Source: Adiantum capillus-veneris
Taxonomy: Eukaryota > Streptophyta > Polypodiopsida > Polypodiales > Pteridaceae
NCBI GenBank assembly: GCA_014529385.2
Contig: CM043966.1
Location: 105,163,087 to 105,227,086 of the forward strand
DNA: 64,000 nt
Reading direction: 5' to 3'
The notes under the pieces: generated by a model
What the model saw: only the letters and a program-made list of their open reading frames with translations
Database searches by the model: none
Told to the model about the DNA's origin: nothing
Shown here: positions 30,937 through 42,689 of the stretch, one piece after another
How the letters are laid out: the number at the start of each line of letters is the position of its first letter
How positions within the stretch are numbered: the first letter of the stretch is position 1
Made by a program: the position numbers and the translations under genes

Positions 30937-32525
30937 TCATTTGCTGCACTTGATATTCTTCTTGTGGCTTGTAGATTCTTGTTGAGGGGTTTTTACATTC
31001 ATGTAGGGTGTAAGCCAACCACAAACCGTAATATGAGATCTTTGCAGATGGGCACGAACATTGTGGAGTCCATCTTGAAGTAGCTCGTATAGAATGCCTC
31101 GAAGGTATGCATGTAGTGGTTGGGCATGAACATAATCCTTGAGAATAGGCCGCAAATCACATTCATCTTGGGGGGTATCATTCAAATTGAAGATCAGAAC
31201 CTTGTAGCCTTCCAAGAATGAAGTCCATTTGACTTTAGTGGCCTTTGTGTTTCTGAATGTTTCGATGCATGCTGAGAGCATATAGCATATTTTTAGCATC
31301 ATTTTGCATGCGATATCTGGGTTCCCTTGAACTAGGCTGATCATTTGCTTTATGGACTTCCTAATGTAGGTGAGCAAATGTGCCTCTCGTGGTTCTAGAA
31401 ACACTAGGTAATTCAACCATGTGGGGTGAGATGCAAGAAGCATCTTGAAATCCACCCACCTTCTTCTTTGGATGATTGGGCAACACATTGGGTCAATTTG
31501 AATGTGTGTGAGAGCAAATGAATTCAATATAATTCATTCCTTTTTCTCTCCCATAAATTTTGCCTTCCATTCAAATTTGGCTTCTTTAATTTTTTTAGTG
31601 GTCCAGTCTAAAAGATCCGCATTTTTATAGCTTCCTTCGGTATCTTGTAGAATTGATGGGAGCAATTCTTTCTGCTTTTCTATTGTTAGCCATTTTGAGT
31701 AGTGGATAAGAAAGTTCTGCTCAGGAACTTCCTCTCGTCGCTATTCTGGAGTGATGTACTGTAATAAATCCGATTTTAATAGATGATGCTTGTAGCGGAG
31801 GTTCCTAGCCACAACTTCCTTAGTCACTGTCAAATGCTCCTCTAGTAGATGTGAGTACTCTTCAGGAAATTTGTGGGGTTCAATTGAAGTACCCACATCT
31901 ACTTGGCCTTCATACTGCCTGTCCTCTTGCTTTGTTTCTTCTTCTGTTTGCTTGAACTTAAGCCTTGTTTCCAAGGATCCTTTCTCTCTAGGTGGGAGGT
32001 TTTGGAATTGCTCTACTGTTGATAATTGTTTCCTTAACCCCTCCACCTCCTTCATCAACATTTGGATGCTTTCATCTTTTGGTTTACTTTCTTCTGCCAT
32101 GGCCTTGCTCTAGATGTGTAGAGCTTCTTTTAAAGTGATTCTCGTAGTCTGAGAAGCTTCCAAGGTCTGTTGTAAATCTATTATTTGCTTTTTGTAGATA
32201 TCAGTCTGCTCAGACTTGCTTGTTGGAATGAGCAATGGATCTTCTGTGAATGATTCTAGTTGTCGATTCTGATAAGCTATTTGATCTTTTAGTACATCGA
32301 GCAAGATTCTTCGCTTATGATCTAATGCTGCACATTCCTTGGCACTTTGGTGGGCCTGCTGGTATTGATTTTCCTTTTGCTCCAAGAAGGCAAGCTTGCT
32401 GCTATGGGGATGGGTATGGAGAGAGATTTTGAAGGAATCTTTTTTTCGTTCCTCTACTTGGGCAATTTTTTATAGCAAAAAGCTCATTACCCTGTCTCGC
32501 TGGAGAGAGGTTTTCGGAGGGAGCT
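30937..32525 (-). pseudogene. Coiled-coil 3' ORF of G2, C-terminal half
   Basis: Three open pieces (32385-32110, 32100-31741, 31527-30937) share one frame and extend upstream to about 32525 with a stop between, so this is one decayed ORF homologous to the G1a 3' ORF. The N-terminal piece is heptad-like (QIAYQNRQLESF, IIDLQQTLEASQ); the middle has MKEVEGLRKQLSTVEQF. The C-terminal domain carries VQGNPDIACKMMLKICYML and FLEGYKVLIFNL, matching the G1a GSPDLSCIMMRKIF and IFFFQDTYRCAYDL region at low identity. It ends about 65 bp before the hairpin. The rest of the element (leader, gag, pol, 5' LTR) is missing; the break is near 32530. Confidence 0.75.
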
Positions 32526-32954
32526 TTTTTTGTTACTTATTAATCCCTTAGAATATTCAAACTATGGTTGTCTTTGATAAAAGTTATGCTTGAAACATAT
32601 TCAAAGGACAATAGGATACAATCTACACTTTTAGGACATCTGAGCCCTAACACAAATCACAATTTTAACTCACAACATCTATTAGCAAAGAAATATGTTA
32701 TGCACAAAGCAGATGAACTGCAAACGACTTCAACCGAGCACATAGCATCTACAAACAAAGTAATATGATAAGCTTAAAGTAGACAAACTACAAAACAATT
32801 AGCATCCATTAACAAATAAATATGTTATGCACAAAGTCGACGATTTTCCAAAAAATTGACATTACATCATATCGAAGATGAAATTCTCATTAAAAGAGTT
32901 TCAATACCAAATCACCCCGCAATTACATACAAAGTCGCAAGCGCTCAATGGCAA
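32526..32954. other. AT-rich stretch without a gene
   Basis: Contains a diverged direct repeat, AATATGTTATGCACAAAG, near 32692 and 32818. It may be the 3' flank or terminal region of the transposase pseudogene T1; no terminal inverted repeat could be recognised. Confidence 0.4.
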
Positions 32955-34290
32955 TTATGTTGCACGTTGATAATGAAACACACATAGCAGATTTTCATTT
33001 GTAAGCTTGCTCTGATGGAGGAACATATTGTGGTTCAAATCCAAGCCAAAATAGCGTAAGAAAATGTAGTATATATGCTTACAGGCCATATATGGTTTAC
33101 TTTGCACCGCTCGTTCTTCAAAGTCTCCACATGTACACATCGGACTACTGGCAACATGCACTTCGAACCTTTATCCTCAAACTTGAGAAGAAGATGTCTC
33201 CACCATGAATTTTTCATGCATGCCTGCCTTTACAACAATGTGTTGAACAACATGTGCCTCCATGGTTATGGATGATTCAATTCTCTTAGAGGCATGAATT
33301 GATAATGTCGCGGCCGATAATGCACATATCTGGTTGCCCTTGCTGCAATCTTATTTATTGTGATGCTCCCTGTCTCCAAATCCAATAGCTCCAAGGCATT
33401 TATGTTTGTTCCCTTCTCCATAGGCCAAGTTCTAGGTACTCTTGTAGGACATTGAGTGATTGTGTTGCAGACTTTCCACGCGTGGTCCACACTATCATTG
33501 CAAAACCACATGAATGTGCCTTTGAAGGGATTCCTTGACTAGTGGTATCCCCCTCTCCCATGTATGAATCCCCCAGAAGGATGGTGCATCCGCACCTGCA
33601 CCTATGTTCCTTACATTTTACTCGCATTTACCAAATCTAGATCCTAACCATCCTTGACATTGAACACTACTACCCTTCAATATACGACGGATTGCCCATA
33701 TTGTCTTATGAATATCCGTCTCTTCTACTATCAGAACACCCTCGTTTTCTTTGACCTCCTGAGGTGCTGTGAATGTCGTTTGTGGTCCTCGACGATTGCA
33801 AGGAACATTCTGTGTAATATATTCAAGTCGGTGCAACGTGTTCTCTTCCTCATAAATATTGTCCCAGTATTTTTGCACCTTCTGGCTACTGTAATATTAT
33901 CTCCCTCCATTGCCGGTGTTTGATATAGGGGTGTACCTCCAACCCATCTTCAATCTCTTTAGGAATGGCTGCCGGACTTGATGCTTTTCCTTGTTGTGTG
34001 CGACGAACAAGTTTTTTGATTGAAGGACCTACTCCATGATATCTACCCTCAACAAAAGCAAGCATCTTTAGACGTTGCAGCCATGAGTTTGATAGATCGG
34101 AAATGCATGCATCATACAAGCTAAAAAATTCTTTGTTTCCCTTGCCGACAAGCGAGCTTCCATGCTTTTTTTTTGCAAGGTTTGTAGTTGGAATGTATGT
34201 CAAATCATCTAATTCCTGCAACATAAAGGAATTCTTATAAGTGCATTGAAGAAAATAATTATACATGCCACTAAGATAGCATCCCACATA
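32955..34290 (-). pseudogene. DNA-transposase-like pseudogene T1, C-terminal part with SWIM-type zinc finger
   Basis: Coding strand minus, several frames. Order: ELDDLTYIPTTNLAKKKHGS and YHGVGPSIKKLVRR (34287-33886), an NEEENTLHR-like acidic stretch (33878-33618), then FMWFCNDSVDHAWKVC (33511 on), and near 33150 CTCGDFEERAVQ...YMACKHIYYIFLRY, which fits the SWIM pattern C-x-C-x(n)-C-x-H. SWIM fingers are typical of MULE transposases and of some plant/ZSWIM-type proteins. The motif N-L-A-E-x-x-H-x-S-W in such transposases resembles the NLAKKKHGSSL here. The N-terminal part lies at 41594-42658, on the far side of G4. The catalytic DDE region is not visible in either part. A decayed host SWIM gene is the alternative. 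Confidence 0.6.
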
Positions 34291-34329
34291 GTTTTACCCC
34301 AACAAAGTGCTTTCTCCAGTGAGAGTAAC

Positions 34330-35724
34330 ACACGTTCCATCTAATGGAAATGGCCTATGAACTTTGAGAATAGCGGAATTAAGAGAATTAAAGTGAGCAT
34401 TTTTGTGAGATCACTTTGAGAACATAGAGGGTGAACTTAATTGATGGTAGCAACATGAACATAGTACTTAATTAACTTAGCATGAACAATACTTTTGCAA
34501 GAGAGAGAGTGATAGAGAACATGACAATAGTTGAGGACCGGATTTACTAGGAGTCGGTCCCCCCTCCAAAAGCCGGTTGTATTATAGATTCTCCCATCAA
34601 GAGAGACTTGGTACAATACAATCTTTGTGTTCCTTGTGACCTTGGTGATGCTATGAAGATGGTAAGCTTCATGCGTCATGAGCATAACATAAAGTTTGAA
34701 AAAAGCATTAACTATCTCAAGCCTCAGTCCCAAGGCCTCAAACACCTTCGAAGGTGGAGAGAGCCAGTGGGGAATGAGGGTAGTAGCTAAGAGGAAAAAG
34801 AATCATTCATAGGAGAAAGAAATAGTTCCTCACTTATCATCACTCTTCTTGCTTAGCATAGCATAATAGCATAGTAATGAAGATGAAGAAGATGGAAACC
34901 TTAAGCATTGAAGCATGTCTCTTGGTCGGAATTGCATTCCATAGCCAAGAGTGTTGGTGTAGGCTCTCCACTTCTCAACAAGCTTGGAGAAGGAGATGGA
35001 GCTCTTGCACTTTGCACTCCACACAATGAGAGAATGTGTGTGTGTGTGTGTGTGTGCGGGAGAGTATACCCCCTTTTCATGCTTGGTCCACACCTCCCTC
35101 TCTCTCTCTCTCTTATATTATTTAATTATTTCATTTGGACATGTGTCCTCTTTTTCCTCTTTGAGAGAAAGAACTTAATTATTCATTTTTATGTATCTAA
35201 ATTATCATTGGACCCCTTTAAAACCTATCCAATAGGTTTTCAAGCACATCATGAGGGCCACATGTGGAGGATCATTTGAACACGTATCTTTTATGCTTAT
35301 GAAGTCATTTGGTTTGAATTGAATACTTCAATCAAGCATGGAAACGTTTTATGCGTCTTGAGAGTTTATCTTTGAGTTAAACACTTCAAGAACCTTAGTC
35401 ATTTTATGCATAAAAATCACCCCTCAAGCTTTGGGCAAGGTTTCCACAAACACTTTAAGCATGAGAATCACCTTAAGCTTGGGAAAGGTTCCCACAAAAA
35501 CTTTAAGCAGTTTAGTTAGCAAGCTGACAAGCACCTCATGCTTAGGCATGATTCCCACCTCAAGGTCAGCCCTAGCTTGCCTAAGGTCAAAAGGTCAAAT
35601 GACTTTTTAACACTAACTTTTGGAAGTCTTAAATAAAGCTAACCCTAAGGTCTTTTAAGCTCCATTAGATGCACGTTGCTCTTTGATAGACTACCTCCTT
35701 TTGGACCCCTATTGAGATGTAACA
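34330..35724 (-). repeat. 3' LTR of G4 (left boundary approximate)
   Basis: On the coding strand it starts TGTTACATCTC at 35724, right after a polypurine tract, a start typical of plant chromoviruses. The part 34819-35360 matches the right LTR, including a (GT)n tract at about 35036-35057 and a CT tract near 35096. Short ORFs are repeat-derived. Sequence 35360-35724 is missing from the right LTR. Confidence 0.7.
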
Positions 35725-35738
35725 ATCTCTCCTCTTGG
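35725..35738 (-). promoter_or_regulatory. Polypurine tract of G4
   Basis: Coding strand CCAAGAGGAGAGAT directly before TGTTACATC. Position and purine bias fit; it is weaker than the G1-G3 tracts. Confidence 0.6.
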
Positions 35739-36379
35739 TCCTTGCTGAGGTTAATCTAGAAGCACTTACTGTACATTGCTCTTTGGATAGACCGTCTCCT
35801 TTTAGACCCTATGCAACCATTTCTCCTTTTGGTCCCCTGATGAGATAGGCTAGAAGCACAGATCTATATCCTAACTCTTGTTCTCCTTTTATATTTCCAT
35901 ATTAAATGATCAGTTTAATATGAGAAAATCATTTGGTAAAGTTATGATATTATATTTTATGACATTAACTCTCTCTTGAAATCATGGTCGTCCTTGACTA
36001 TGAGGTAGAGAAGATAAAGCCTAGTCATTAGTCCATGTTTCTTAGTGGGTAGAGGATCCCTTTTTACCCTACGACATCATTCCCAAAAGGATAACGAATC
36101 CATTTGGTGCTCGAGAGACTTAGCTGCCACTAGCATGTCTGCTCTTTAGTCCATATCATACTTCCAAAGTAGAGTGACAAGTTCTACTTGGTGTTTGGGA
36201 GACGTCGTCACCACAAACATGATCCTAAGCATGCATACTTCTTAGATTTTGTGCACAATAAAAGTAAGAGAATGAGTCTTATAAGACAAAAACATTGTTC
36301 ATTTAAATTGCATTTTTATTTGCTTACTCTAGTGTAGCATTGTAAGCATTGACAAAGTCATATTATCCTTAAGTTAGGT

Positions 36380-37620
36380 TCCTTGTCTCCATCTACCATC
36401 TTTAAAAGGATGATTTTTAAACTTAACAAGATATCATTGGATAATCTTACCGTTTCTTAGTACCTTGTCTTTGTGTCGAAGAATCAATTCAGGCTGCAAC
36501 ACCTCTTCTTGATCTTTGATCTCTGGCCTTAATTATTGATTCTTTTTGTGGCTCTCCTTTGTAAGGCTTGAGTAGGCTCACATGGTTAGCATTGTGAATG
36601 AGCCAATGATTGGGAAACTTCAACTAATAAGCCATCTCATTGATTGACTTAAGAATTTCTTTTAAAAGGATCATAGTATCTTTTTGCAAGTTTAGCATAA
36701 TACTCTTGGTGGCCCGTAGGATTCTTGCCGGTAGTATGCGTTAGATGAGCCTTGAGAAACTTTAGCAAGACCCAATCATTTTCCTTAAAGGCTAAGGATC
36801 TTTTGTGCTTATTAGCAGCAACCCTTTTTTCCTTTTCTTTCAGATGGATATAACTTCTTTAATCTTTGGAAAAGATTCTTGTGAGTCTCGGCTATATTCA
36901 TTAGTAGCGAAGATCTTCCCATGTACTTTAAGTAGTAAGGGACTTTTGGATCTTCCCTCTTTAACCCCAAAAGGTGCTTTCCCTATAGAAGTATTATACA
37001 ATGTCATTGTACGCATACTCTATAAGAGGTAGGTACTTCTCTCATTGAGAATGTTGATCTACTTCTATGACATAGACTTTTAATAGATTCAAGAATCGTT
37101 AGATTAGTTCTTCACTTTGGTCATCCATTTGTGGATGATAGGCCAAAAGAAAAATTTAATCTAATTCCTAGATTCTCAAAGAGACCCTTTTAGAAATTCT
37201 TGGTCATTCTAGGATCTTTGTCTGACACTATGGATGTTGGCAAGCCATGATACTTGAAAATTTGAGATCTAAAGAGGGTTGCTGTTTGATGTGCCTTAAT
37301 AGTCTTTTGACAGGCATAGAGTGTGTTTTCTTGCTGAGCCTGTACTGAAACAATCTAAGTTGCTTCCCTCAATCAAATTTCAATTTTTGTTATACCACGC
37401 ATTTTGAAACATACTTGTATGTTTACTTTTCATGGTAGACCAGCAGAAATACATTATTCCTCATTGAAGAGTAGATTATGGAATCCCTCTTTGCCCCACA
37501 TAAGGAGAAGCATGGGATTCATACATGACTTTCTTAGTGTATTGGTGAGTAACACATAGCCTATTTCCATTTGGAAGATAACCATCCTTCAAGGTGAATG
37601 GTTCTTTTTTTCTTCCCTAA
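36380..37620 (-). pseudogene. pol: Integrase and chromodomain-like tail of G4
   Basis: Degenerate, read across frames. Integrase traces: ISGLSSTNG-like H-P-Q-x-D-Q region near 37110, YLPLIEYAYNDIV near 37000, and the post-core LAFKENDWVLLKFLKAHL near 36760. After NANHVSLLKPYKGEP (about 36570) comes ILRHKDKVLRNGKIIQ, then a TGA, then YLVKFKNHPFKDGRW (36490-36380): the Y-L-V-K-W/F-K pattern of chromodomains carried by chromovirus integrases. No frame is intact. The 75-codon plus-strand ORF at 36805 is a shadow. Confidence 0.75.
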
Positions 37621-37638
37621 TGCAAAGTTTGTAATTAC

Positions 37639-38570
37639 CTACTTAAAGTCTTGGTTAGTAGCATACTCATCTATCATAAAAGATAGATCATTGTGAGTTG
37701 CTATAGACACTACATTTACCCTTGTCCGTTGTGAAAGTACATCGACCACTTGATTGTGCTTGCGATCAATGTGAGCAATATGAAATTTAAATTGCGAAAG
37801 AAAATTTGCCCACCTCATTTGTTTGTCAGAGAGGTTGGTTAGCGTCATGAAGTTCTTGAGGCTTTCTGATCCATTTGTAGGATGAATGGAGCCCCCAAGA
37901 CACAGTGCTTCCATGTGTCTAGGGTGTGTAGAAGAGCTAAAAGCTCTTTTTCGTATATGCCCAAGACCCGTTCATCGGCATTGAGCCTTCGGCTCTCATA
38001 TGCTATGGCATGTCCTTCTTGAAGCAAAACTGCTCCAAGGAAATCACCACAAGCATCACATTGGACCTGAAATGGCTTTGAGAGATCTGGAAGCATAAGG
38101 ACTGGTTGGGAGGTAAGCTTCTCTTTGAGCTTGTCAAAACCATTTTCTTCTTTAGAAGTCCATGAGTACTTAACGTTCTTCCTTGTGAAGTCATGCTATG
38201 GTTCTGCTATTTGAGAGAATTTTTCTGTGAAGCGTCTATGGTATGCACACATACCAATAAAGCTTCTTAGCTCATGTAGATTCCTTGGATTAGGCCATGC
38301 TTTTATTACCTCCAACTTTGATGGATTCATACACATACCATCTTGAGAGATAATGTGACCTAAATATTGAATCTCTTGCAGGGAAATTTCACTTTTCTTT
38401 TGATTAATGAAAAGCTTATTCTCTCTCACAACTTGAAAGATTACCTGGAGGTGTCGCTTGTACACCTCAGGAGAACTTGAGTGGCTTGAAGATTTTTGTC
38501 CATCATGAGTTTGAATGTGGCTGGAGCCTTTGTCAGGCCAAAAGTTGTAATTTATCAAATAGATCTTCTA
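37639..38570 (-). pseudogene. pol: Reverse transcriptase C-terminus and RNase H of G4
   Basis: RT reads RENKLFINQKKSEISL, YLGHIISQDGMCMNPSKLE and LRSFIGMCAYHRRF; RNase H reads FQVQCDACGDFLGAVLLQ, AIAYESRRLNADER, ELLALLHTLDTWKH and later DRKHNQVVDVLSQR. These are standard Ty3/Gypsy motifs. The palm YxDD segment is missing: sequence passes from the MDG-type stretch straight to SSSPEVYKRHLQVIF, a deletion of roughly 20-30 codons. Frameshifts occur near 38195 and 37845. Confidence 0.9.
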
Positions 38571-39266
38571 GCCACAACATGGGAAATGTTTTTTTATATA
38601 GTGAGCCTATTTAGTGCTCTATAGTCGACACACATGTGATATATGCCATCTTTCTTTTGCACTAAAAATATTGGTGAATAGAATGGAGAGGAGCTAGGCC
38701 TCACCATACCTTTTTCCACCAATTGATGTACTTGCCTCATGATCTCCTCTTGTTGAGCTTGTGAAACTCAATAAGGAGGCTTATTAGGCGGTGAGCTTCC
38801 TAGTAGAAGCTCTATGGCATGGTCATCATCTCCTCGTTTTGGAGGTAGCTCACTAGGAATGTCATCAATGAAAACATCTTGGAATCCATCAGGAAATTAG
38901 ACAACTCTAATTCCTCTTGATTCCCTTTATTGCTACTTGTGAAAACATTAGAATCATTTACAGATTCTCTAACAAAGATCATATACTAAAAAATAGAGCT
39001 TTTCATTGACTTACCAAAAGCAAGCGTATTTACCAGGGATATGGTGTTCCCCGAATCATTAGCATCTATGTACATGCTCTTTTTCTTGTAGGTAAAATAG
39101 ATTCTCCTTTCAGGGAACTTCATGTTGGCAGCCATGCGGTTAAACCATGGTGCTCTTAGGATAACATCCTCATGTTGGAGAGGAGAGATAAAAAAAATTC
39201 TTCTTTGTCGACGTAGCTTTGGACATGAATCCTCAATTTCCCAATCAAGGGAGTAATGGAGGCTTG
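38571..39266 (-). pseudogene. pol: Decayed protease-RT linker and RT N-terminus of G4
   Basis: No long ORF. Short matches to Gypsy RT are visible (a VRPSSSPFYS-like S-P-F-x-S-P motif near 38690 and EEIMRQVHQLVEKG near 38730). Position between protease and RT supports the assignment. Confidence 0.6.
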
Positions 39267-39473
39267 CTATCCCTTGAAAGCTCCATCAGAAATTATAGTA
39301 TCTCCCATCTCAAAAGCTTGAATGCCCAACTTAGTGGCCAAATCTGTTGATATGAAGTTGTGAGTAGAGCTAGGGTCAAAGAGTATAAGGTCATCATGCT
39401 CCCTTAATTTTCCCCAAGCATAGGAAATGTATGAAACTTTGCAATGAGTATTATCTTTTGAAGCTTCAACCAT
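39267..39473 (-). pseudogene. pol: Retropepsin fragment of G4 with altered active site
   Basis: Reads DLILFDPSSTHNFISTDLATKLGI, where Gypsy proteases have D-[ST]-G-[AS]-[ST]-x-x-F-[IV]. The catalytic Asp is retained, but the usual Ser/Thr-Gly is Pro-Ser. Downstream is FEMGDTIISDGAFKG. Broken on both sides by stops. Confidence 0.8.
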
Positions 39474-40840
39474 GGAAGCTCTAGGAGTGTCATTGAGTAC
39501 ATTTCTTTTGGGGCAAGAACGATAACCATGTCCTTGCTCCCCACACTTAAAGCATTTATGGTCTTTATGAAAGGCCTCTAATTCTTTGGAAGAGAGCTTA
39601 TTTGTACCTTTGTAAGCTCCTTTATTCTTGGCCTTGTTGTTGTTGGTGTTGGTGTTGCCTTGGGAAGAGTTTTGAACATTGTTCTTCCCTTTACCTTCAT
39701 TTCAATCCTTGTTTTCCATGGGCTTGAAATTTCTTCTCACCCCTTGTTGGAAATTGATCCTTGAAGAAACCATAGTGTGGTAGATGGTTTCGGTGCTAGG
39801 CCGTTGTGAGTTGAAATACTCGGCCATTTCTTCAGGTAATACGACACAAAATTGTTGCTTTTGTTTGACAAAGTCTATCCTTTGAAAGACTATAGCTTTG
39901 AGATGTAAATCCCAAAACTTGTCTATATATTTGTGGATAGACTCGTTGAAGAGAAGCTTCAAGCTCCGCCATTTGGTAAGCACTCTGTCCTTTGCATCGC
40001 TTGCAAGGAATTTCTTCATGATGGAAACTCGTAGAGTTTTCCATGTCTTTGGGGCCTCGCCTTTACCACGAAGGCTAGCCCACCATTGACGAGAAAATTT
40101 CTGGAAGTGCATAGCTACATAGTGTAGTTTGGATGACTCCGTGAAGCCCTCGTCTCCAAATGCCGCATCAAATTGTTGGATGAAGGTCAATACTTCGTCG
40201 GTGGCACCAAAGGTGCCATCATAGGTGAGAAAAGAGATATTCTTTCCTCCCTCTTTGAATTTCTTGAGCTTTTGGGACCTTCGCCATGCAGGGTAAGTTT
40301 TGTGATGTCCTCCCCTCTTGTATCCTCTAGGAGAATAACTATTGCTTTCGTTGGAAGAGGAGGAAGGTGAAGAAGAAGGAGAAGAGGGTGACCTCTTTCT
40401 TGCCTTTTTCTTCCTTTGTTTCCTCTCTTTCCTTTTGGAGTGACGAGGAGAAGGACTATGGGTTGACCATTTCCTCTTGGGAGGAGTTGACGATAGACTA
40501 GACTACCGTCTTCATGGAGCCACATCTTTAGAGGAACTTAGGGATTCACTTCTTTCTTGTTCTTTGGATTCCTCCTCTCTTATGGGAGAGAGTCTTCTTT
40601 TGGGAGTCTCATCAAGAGGCCTCCTAAACTCTCTCTCCTCTTGGAGAGGAAAGGAAATCCCATAAGCACGAAATTGTTGGGTAACATTGGCTTGCAAAGT
40701 AGGGTTGCCCATAGCTTGATGAAACCTAGTAACATGATAATTGATAAACATGGGGGCATCATCATTAGCACCTTCATGTGAAAAATCAAAGTTATCAATG
40801 TTCATTCTATTCTCTTGGTTATTGTTAGCCATGCTAATTA
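39474..40840 (-). pseudogene. gag: Gag of G4
   Basis: N-terminus MANNNQENRMNIDNF near 40832, then a low-complexity Arg/Ser/Glu-rich stretch with frameshifts. The capsid domain is at 40260-39702 (YDGTFGATDEVLTFIQQF, MHFQKFSRQWWASLRGKG, KWRSLKLLFNESIHKYID). After a TGA (KDWN to KD*N) an Asn/Lys-rich linker leads to the zinc knuckle CFKCGEQGHGYRSC near 39550-39510. Typical chromovirus gag, disabled. Confidence 0.85.
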
Positions 40841-41036
40841 TAATTATGTGTTTACTTAGTGTATCCTTGGGCAATTCAAAACCTTAGTTGCTACTCCTCT
40901 TAGCCTTTGAAAATAACCACTTAAGTATCTACACCCACGACTCAAATTGGTTAATTATAGATAGTAGTGGAGTGGGTCTAACATAGCAGAATTGCCGAGG
41001 GATAGCTCCTTTCAGACTTCTTATGGCTCAATAATG
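40841..41036. other. 5' untranslated region of G4
   Basis: Between gag and the truncated 5' LTR. I could not identify a convincing primer-binding site; GGCTCAATAATGG at about 41027 is only a weak match to the iMet PBS complement. Confidence 0.4.
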
Positions 41037-41603
41037 GTAAAGAAATAGTTCCTCACTTATCATCACTCTTCTTGCTTAGCATAGCATAATAGCATAGTAA
41101 TGAAGATGAAGAAGATGGAAAGCTTAAGCATTGAAGCATGTCTCTTGGTCAGATTTGCATTCCATAGCCAAGAGTGTTGGTGTAGGCTCTCCACTTCTCA
41201 ACAAGCTTGGAGAAGGAGATGGAGCTCTTGCACTTTGCACTCCACACAATGAGAGAATGTGTGTGTGTGTGTGTGTGTGTGTGTGGGAGAGTATACCCCC
41301 CTTTCATGCTTGGTCCACACCTCCCCCCCCCCCTCTCTCTCTTATATTATTTAATTATTTCATTTGGACATGTGTCCTCTTTTTCCTCTTTGAGAGAAAG
41401 AACTTAATCATTCATTTTTATGTATCTAAATTCTCATTGGACTCCTTTAAAACCTATCCAATAGGATTCAAGCACATCATGAGGGCCACATGTGGAGGAT
41501 CATTTGAACACGTGTCTTTTATGCTTATGAAGTCATTTGGTTTGAATTGAATACTTCAATCAATCATGGAAACGTTTTATGCATCTTGAGAGTTTATATT
41601 TGA
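41037..41603 (-). repeat. 5' LTR of G4, truncated
   Basis: Aligns with 34819-~35370, including the (GT)n tract at about 41259-41285. It carries a run of 9-10 C at about 41325 where the other LTR has CT. It lacks the ~350 bp that would begin TGTTACATC. It abuts T1 sequence. Confidence 0.8.
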
Positions 41604-42658
41604 AGAGGTGTTGTCCACGCTGCTACTCTACGAACGTGATCAAAGCAAACATAGCTTTTTTGGAGGTCTTCACTACCGTCTTGCCACATTCTATTTACAA
41701 GCTCAACACCAGATCCTGGGCCATTGACTGACATTTTGAACACATGACATCTTTTGCTTTGATCTGTGGACTGTCCTGGAAAAAGAAAACTGTGGAAATA
41801 CTTGTAGCCACAACTGTTTTTTAGCCGAATCAATTCGGACTCCACACCAACACCAATCCGTGTTGTTGTAGCTTCTTGCATCCAATGTTTGAAGCTGAGT
41901 TACAAACAACAAAGATGCAGGTAAGAACTTCCAAAGGGACTACACATGATACATATATTAGAGAGGAGAGACAATACCTTTGTGTATGAATCAGTGGCTG
42001 CATCTCCTCTAGTATAGAGAGGAGCTCATTACTATTCAGTTGCTCCCCATTTTCACACACCACCGCTCCCTTAACCACCTAATTTGCAAGATTTAATTGC
42101 AATGCCTAGGGCCTGTTACTTGGTTTTTAGACAACACACGTGACACAAGCTCTCTAATCTGTCTACTGATCACAAAACTCCCTTGGCCACGGGATGATTA
42201 TGCCTTCTGAGATGGTTAAATACCCGGGTGCAATTGTAATCATCTAGTAAGTAATAGACACGACACTCCCAAAGAAGAATTGGAAAATTACCACAATGAA
42301 AGCAATGAAGTGTTCCATTTTTAGAGCTAAACATACCAAACAAATCAATTGATGTTAGTAATTTTCTCATCCAAGAAGTCTCGTTTGGCAACCCGTTCAT
42401 TGCATTTATCGAGCACAAGCTATTCTGACAAATGAGGTACCCACCACATTTACTTCTCTTGATCAAAGCTGGATACCTCATTCTAGAATGAACAAGATTA
42501 ACCCAACAATGGCCATTATACTTCTAATCCATTCCCAACATTTTGGGAATGCCATTTGGCACAGTGTCCAGCTCATAAACGCAGTCCCCATTGTATATTT
42601 GAGGAACTTCTTCAAAAAACTTCTTAATTGAACATCTAGAGATCATTCAACTTAACTT
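41594..42658 (-). pseudogene. DNA-transposase-like pseudogene T1, N-terminal part with a predicted intron
   Basis: From an ATG near 42655: SIKKFFEEVPQIYNGDCVYE, a TAG at a likely Trp, then a zinc-binding-looking block (SKCGGYLICQNSLCS...LHCFHCGNFP...CRVYYLLDD...HLRRHNHPVA), similar in style to the N-terminal Cys/His domains of MULE-type transposases. After NELLSILEEMQPLIHTQ a predicted intron (41977-41895) restores the frame into SFKHWMQEATTTRIGVGVES. The next exon reads GYKYFHSFLFPGQSTDQSKR, GPGSGVELVNRMWQDGSE and CFDHVRRVAAWTT, which I associate with the start of a transposase core. The sequence is cut by G4 at 41594. The continuation is at 34290 and below, but the DDE core between is missing. 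Confidence 0.6.
41895..41977 (-). other. Predicted 83-bp spliceosomal intron in T1
   Basis: Donor AAAG|GTATTG, acceptor TTGTTTGTAACTCAG|C with a T-rich run before it. Splicing joins the 42078 frame to the 41881 frame without a stop (HTQ-SFKHW). Confidence 0.6.
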
Positions 42659-42689
42659 GGGGTAATTGTGGCTATTTAATGCAATATCA

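Larger units (their letters stand above)
34330..41603 (-). mobile_element. Ty3/Gypsy chromovirus G4 (~7.3 kb), decayed
   Basis: Minus-strand order: 5' LTR (truncated, 41603-41037), gag with zinc knuckle, protease, RT, RNase H, integrase, chromodomain-like tail, PPT, 3' LTR (35724 leftward). The LTRs match over 34819-~35360 and 41037-~41600. Outer boundaries are uncertain: the right LTR lacks its U3 end, and the left end of the left LTR could not be placed exactly, so no target duplication was found. It separates the two halves of T1. Confidence 0.85.

Noticed and set aside
35036-35057. ORFs with Cys-Val repeats at the GT tracts in the G4 LTRs (also near 41260)
   Set aside because: They only translate the (GT)n microsatellite and change with its length between the two LTRs.
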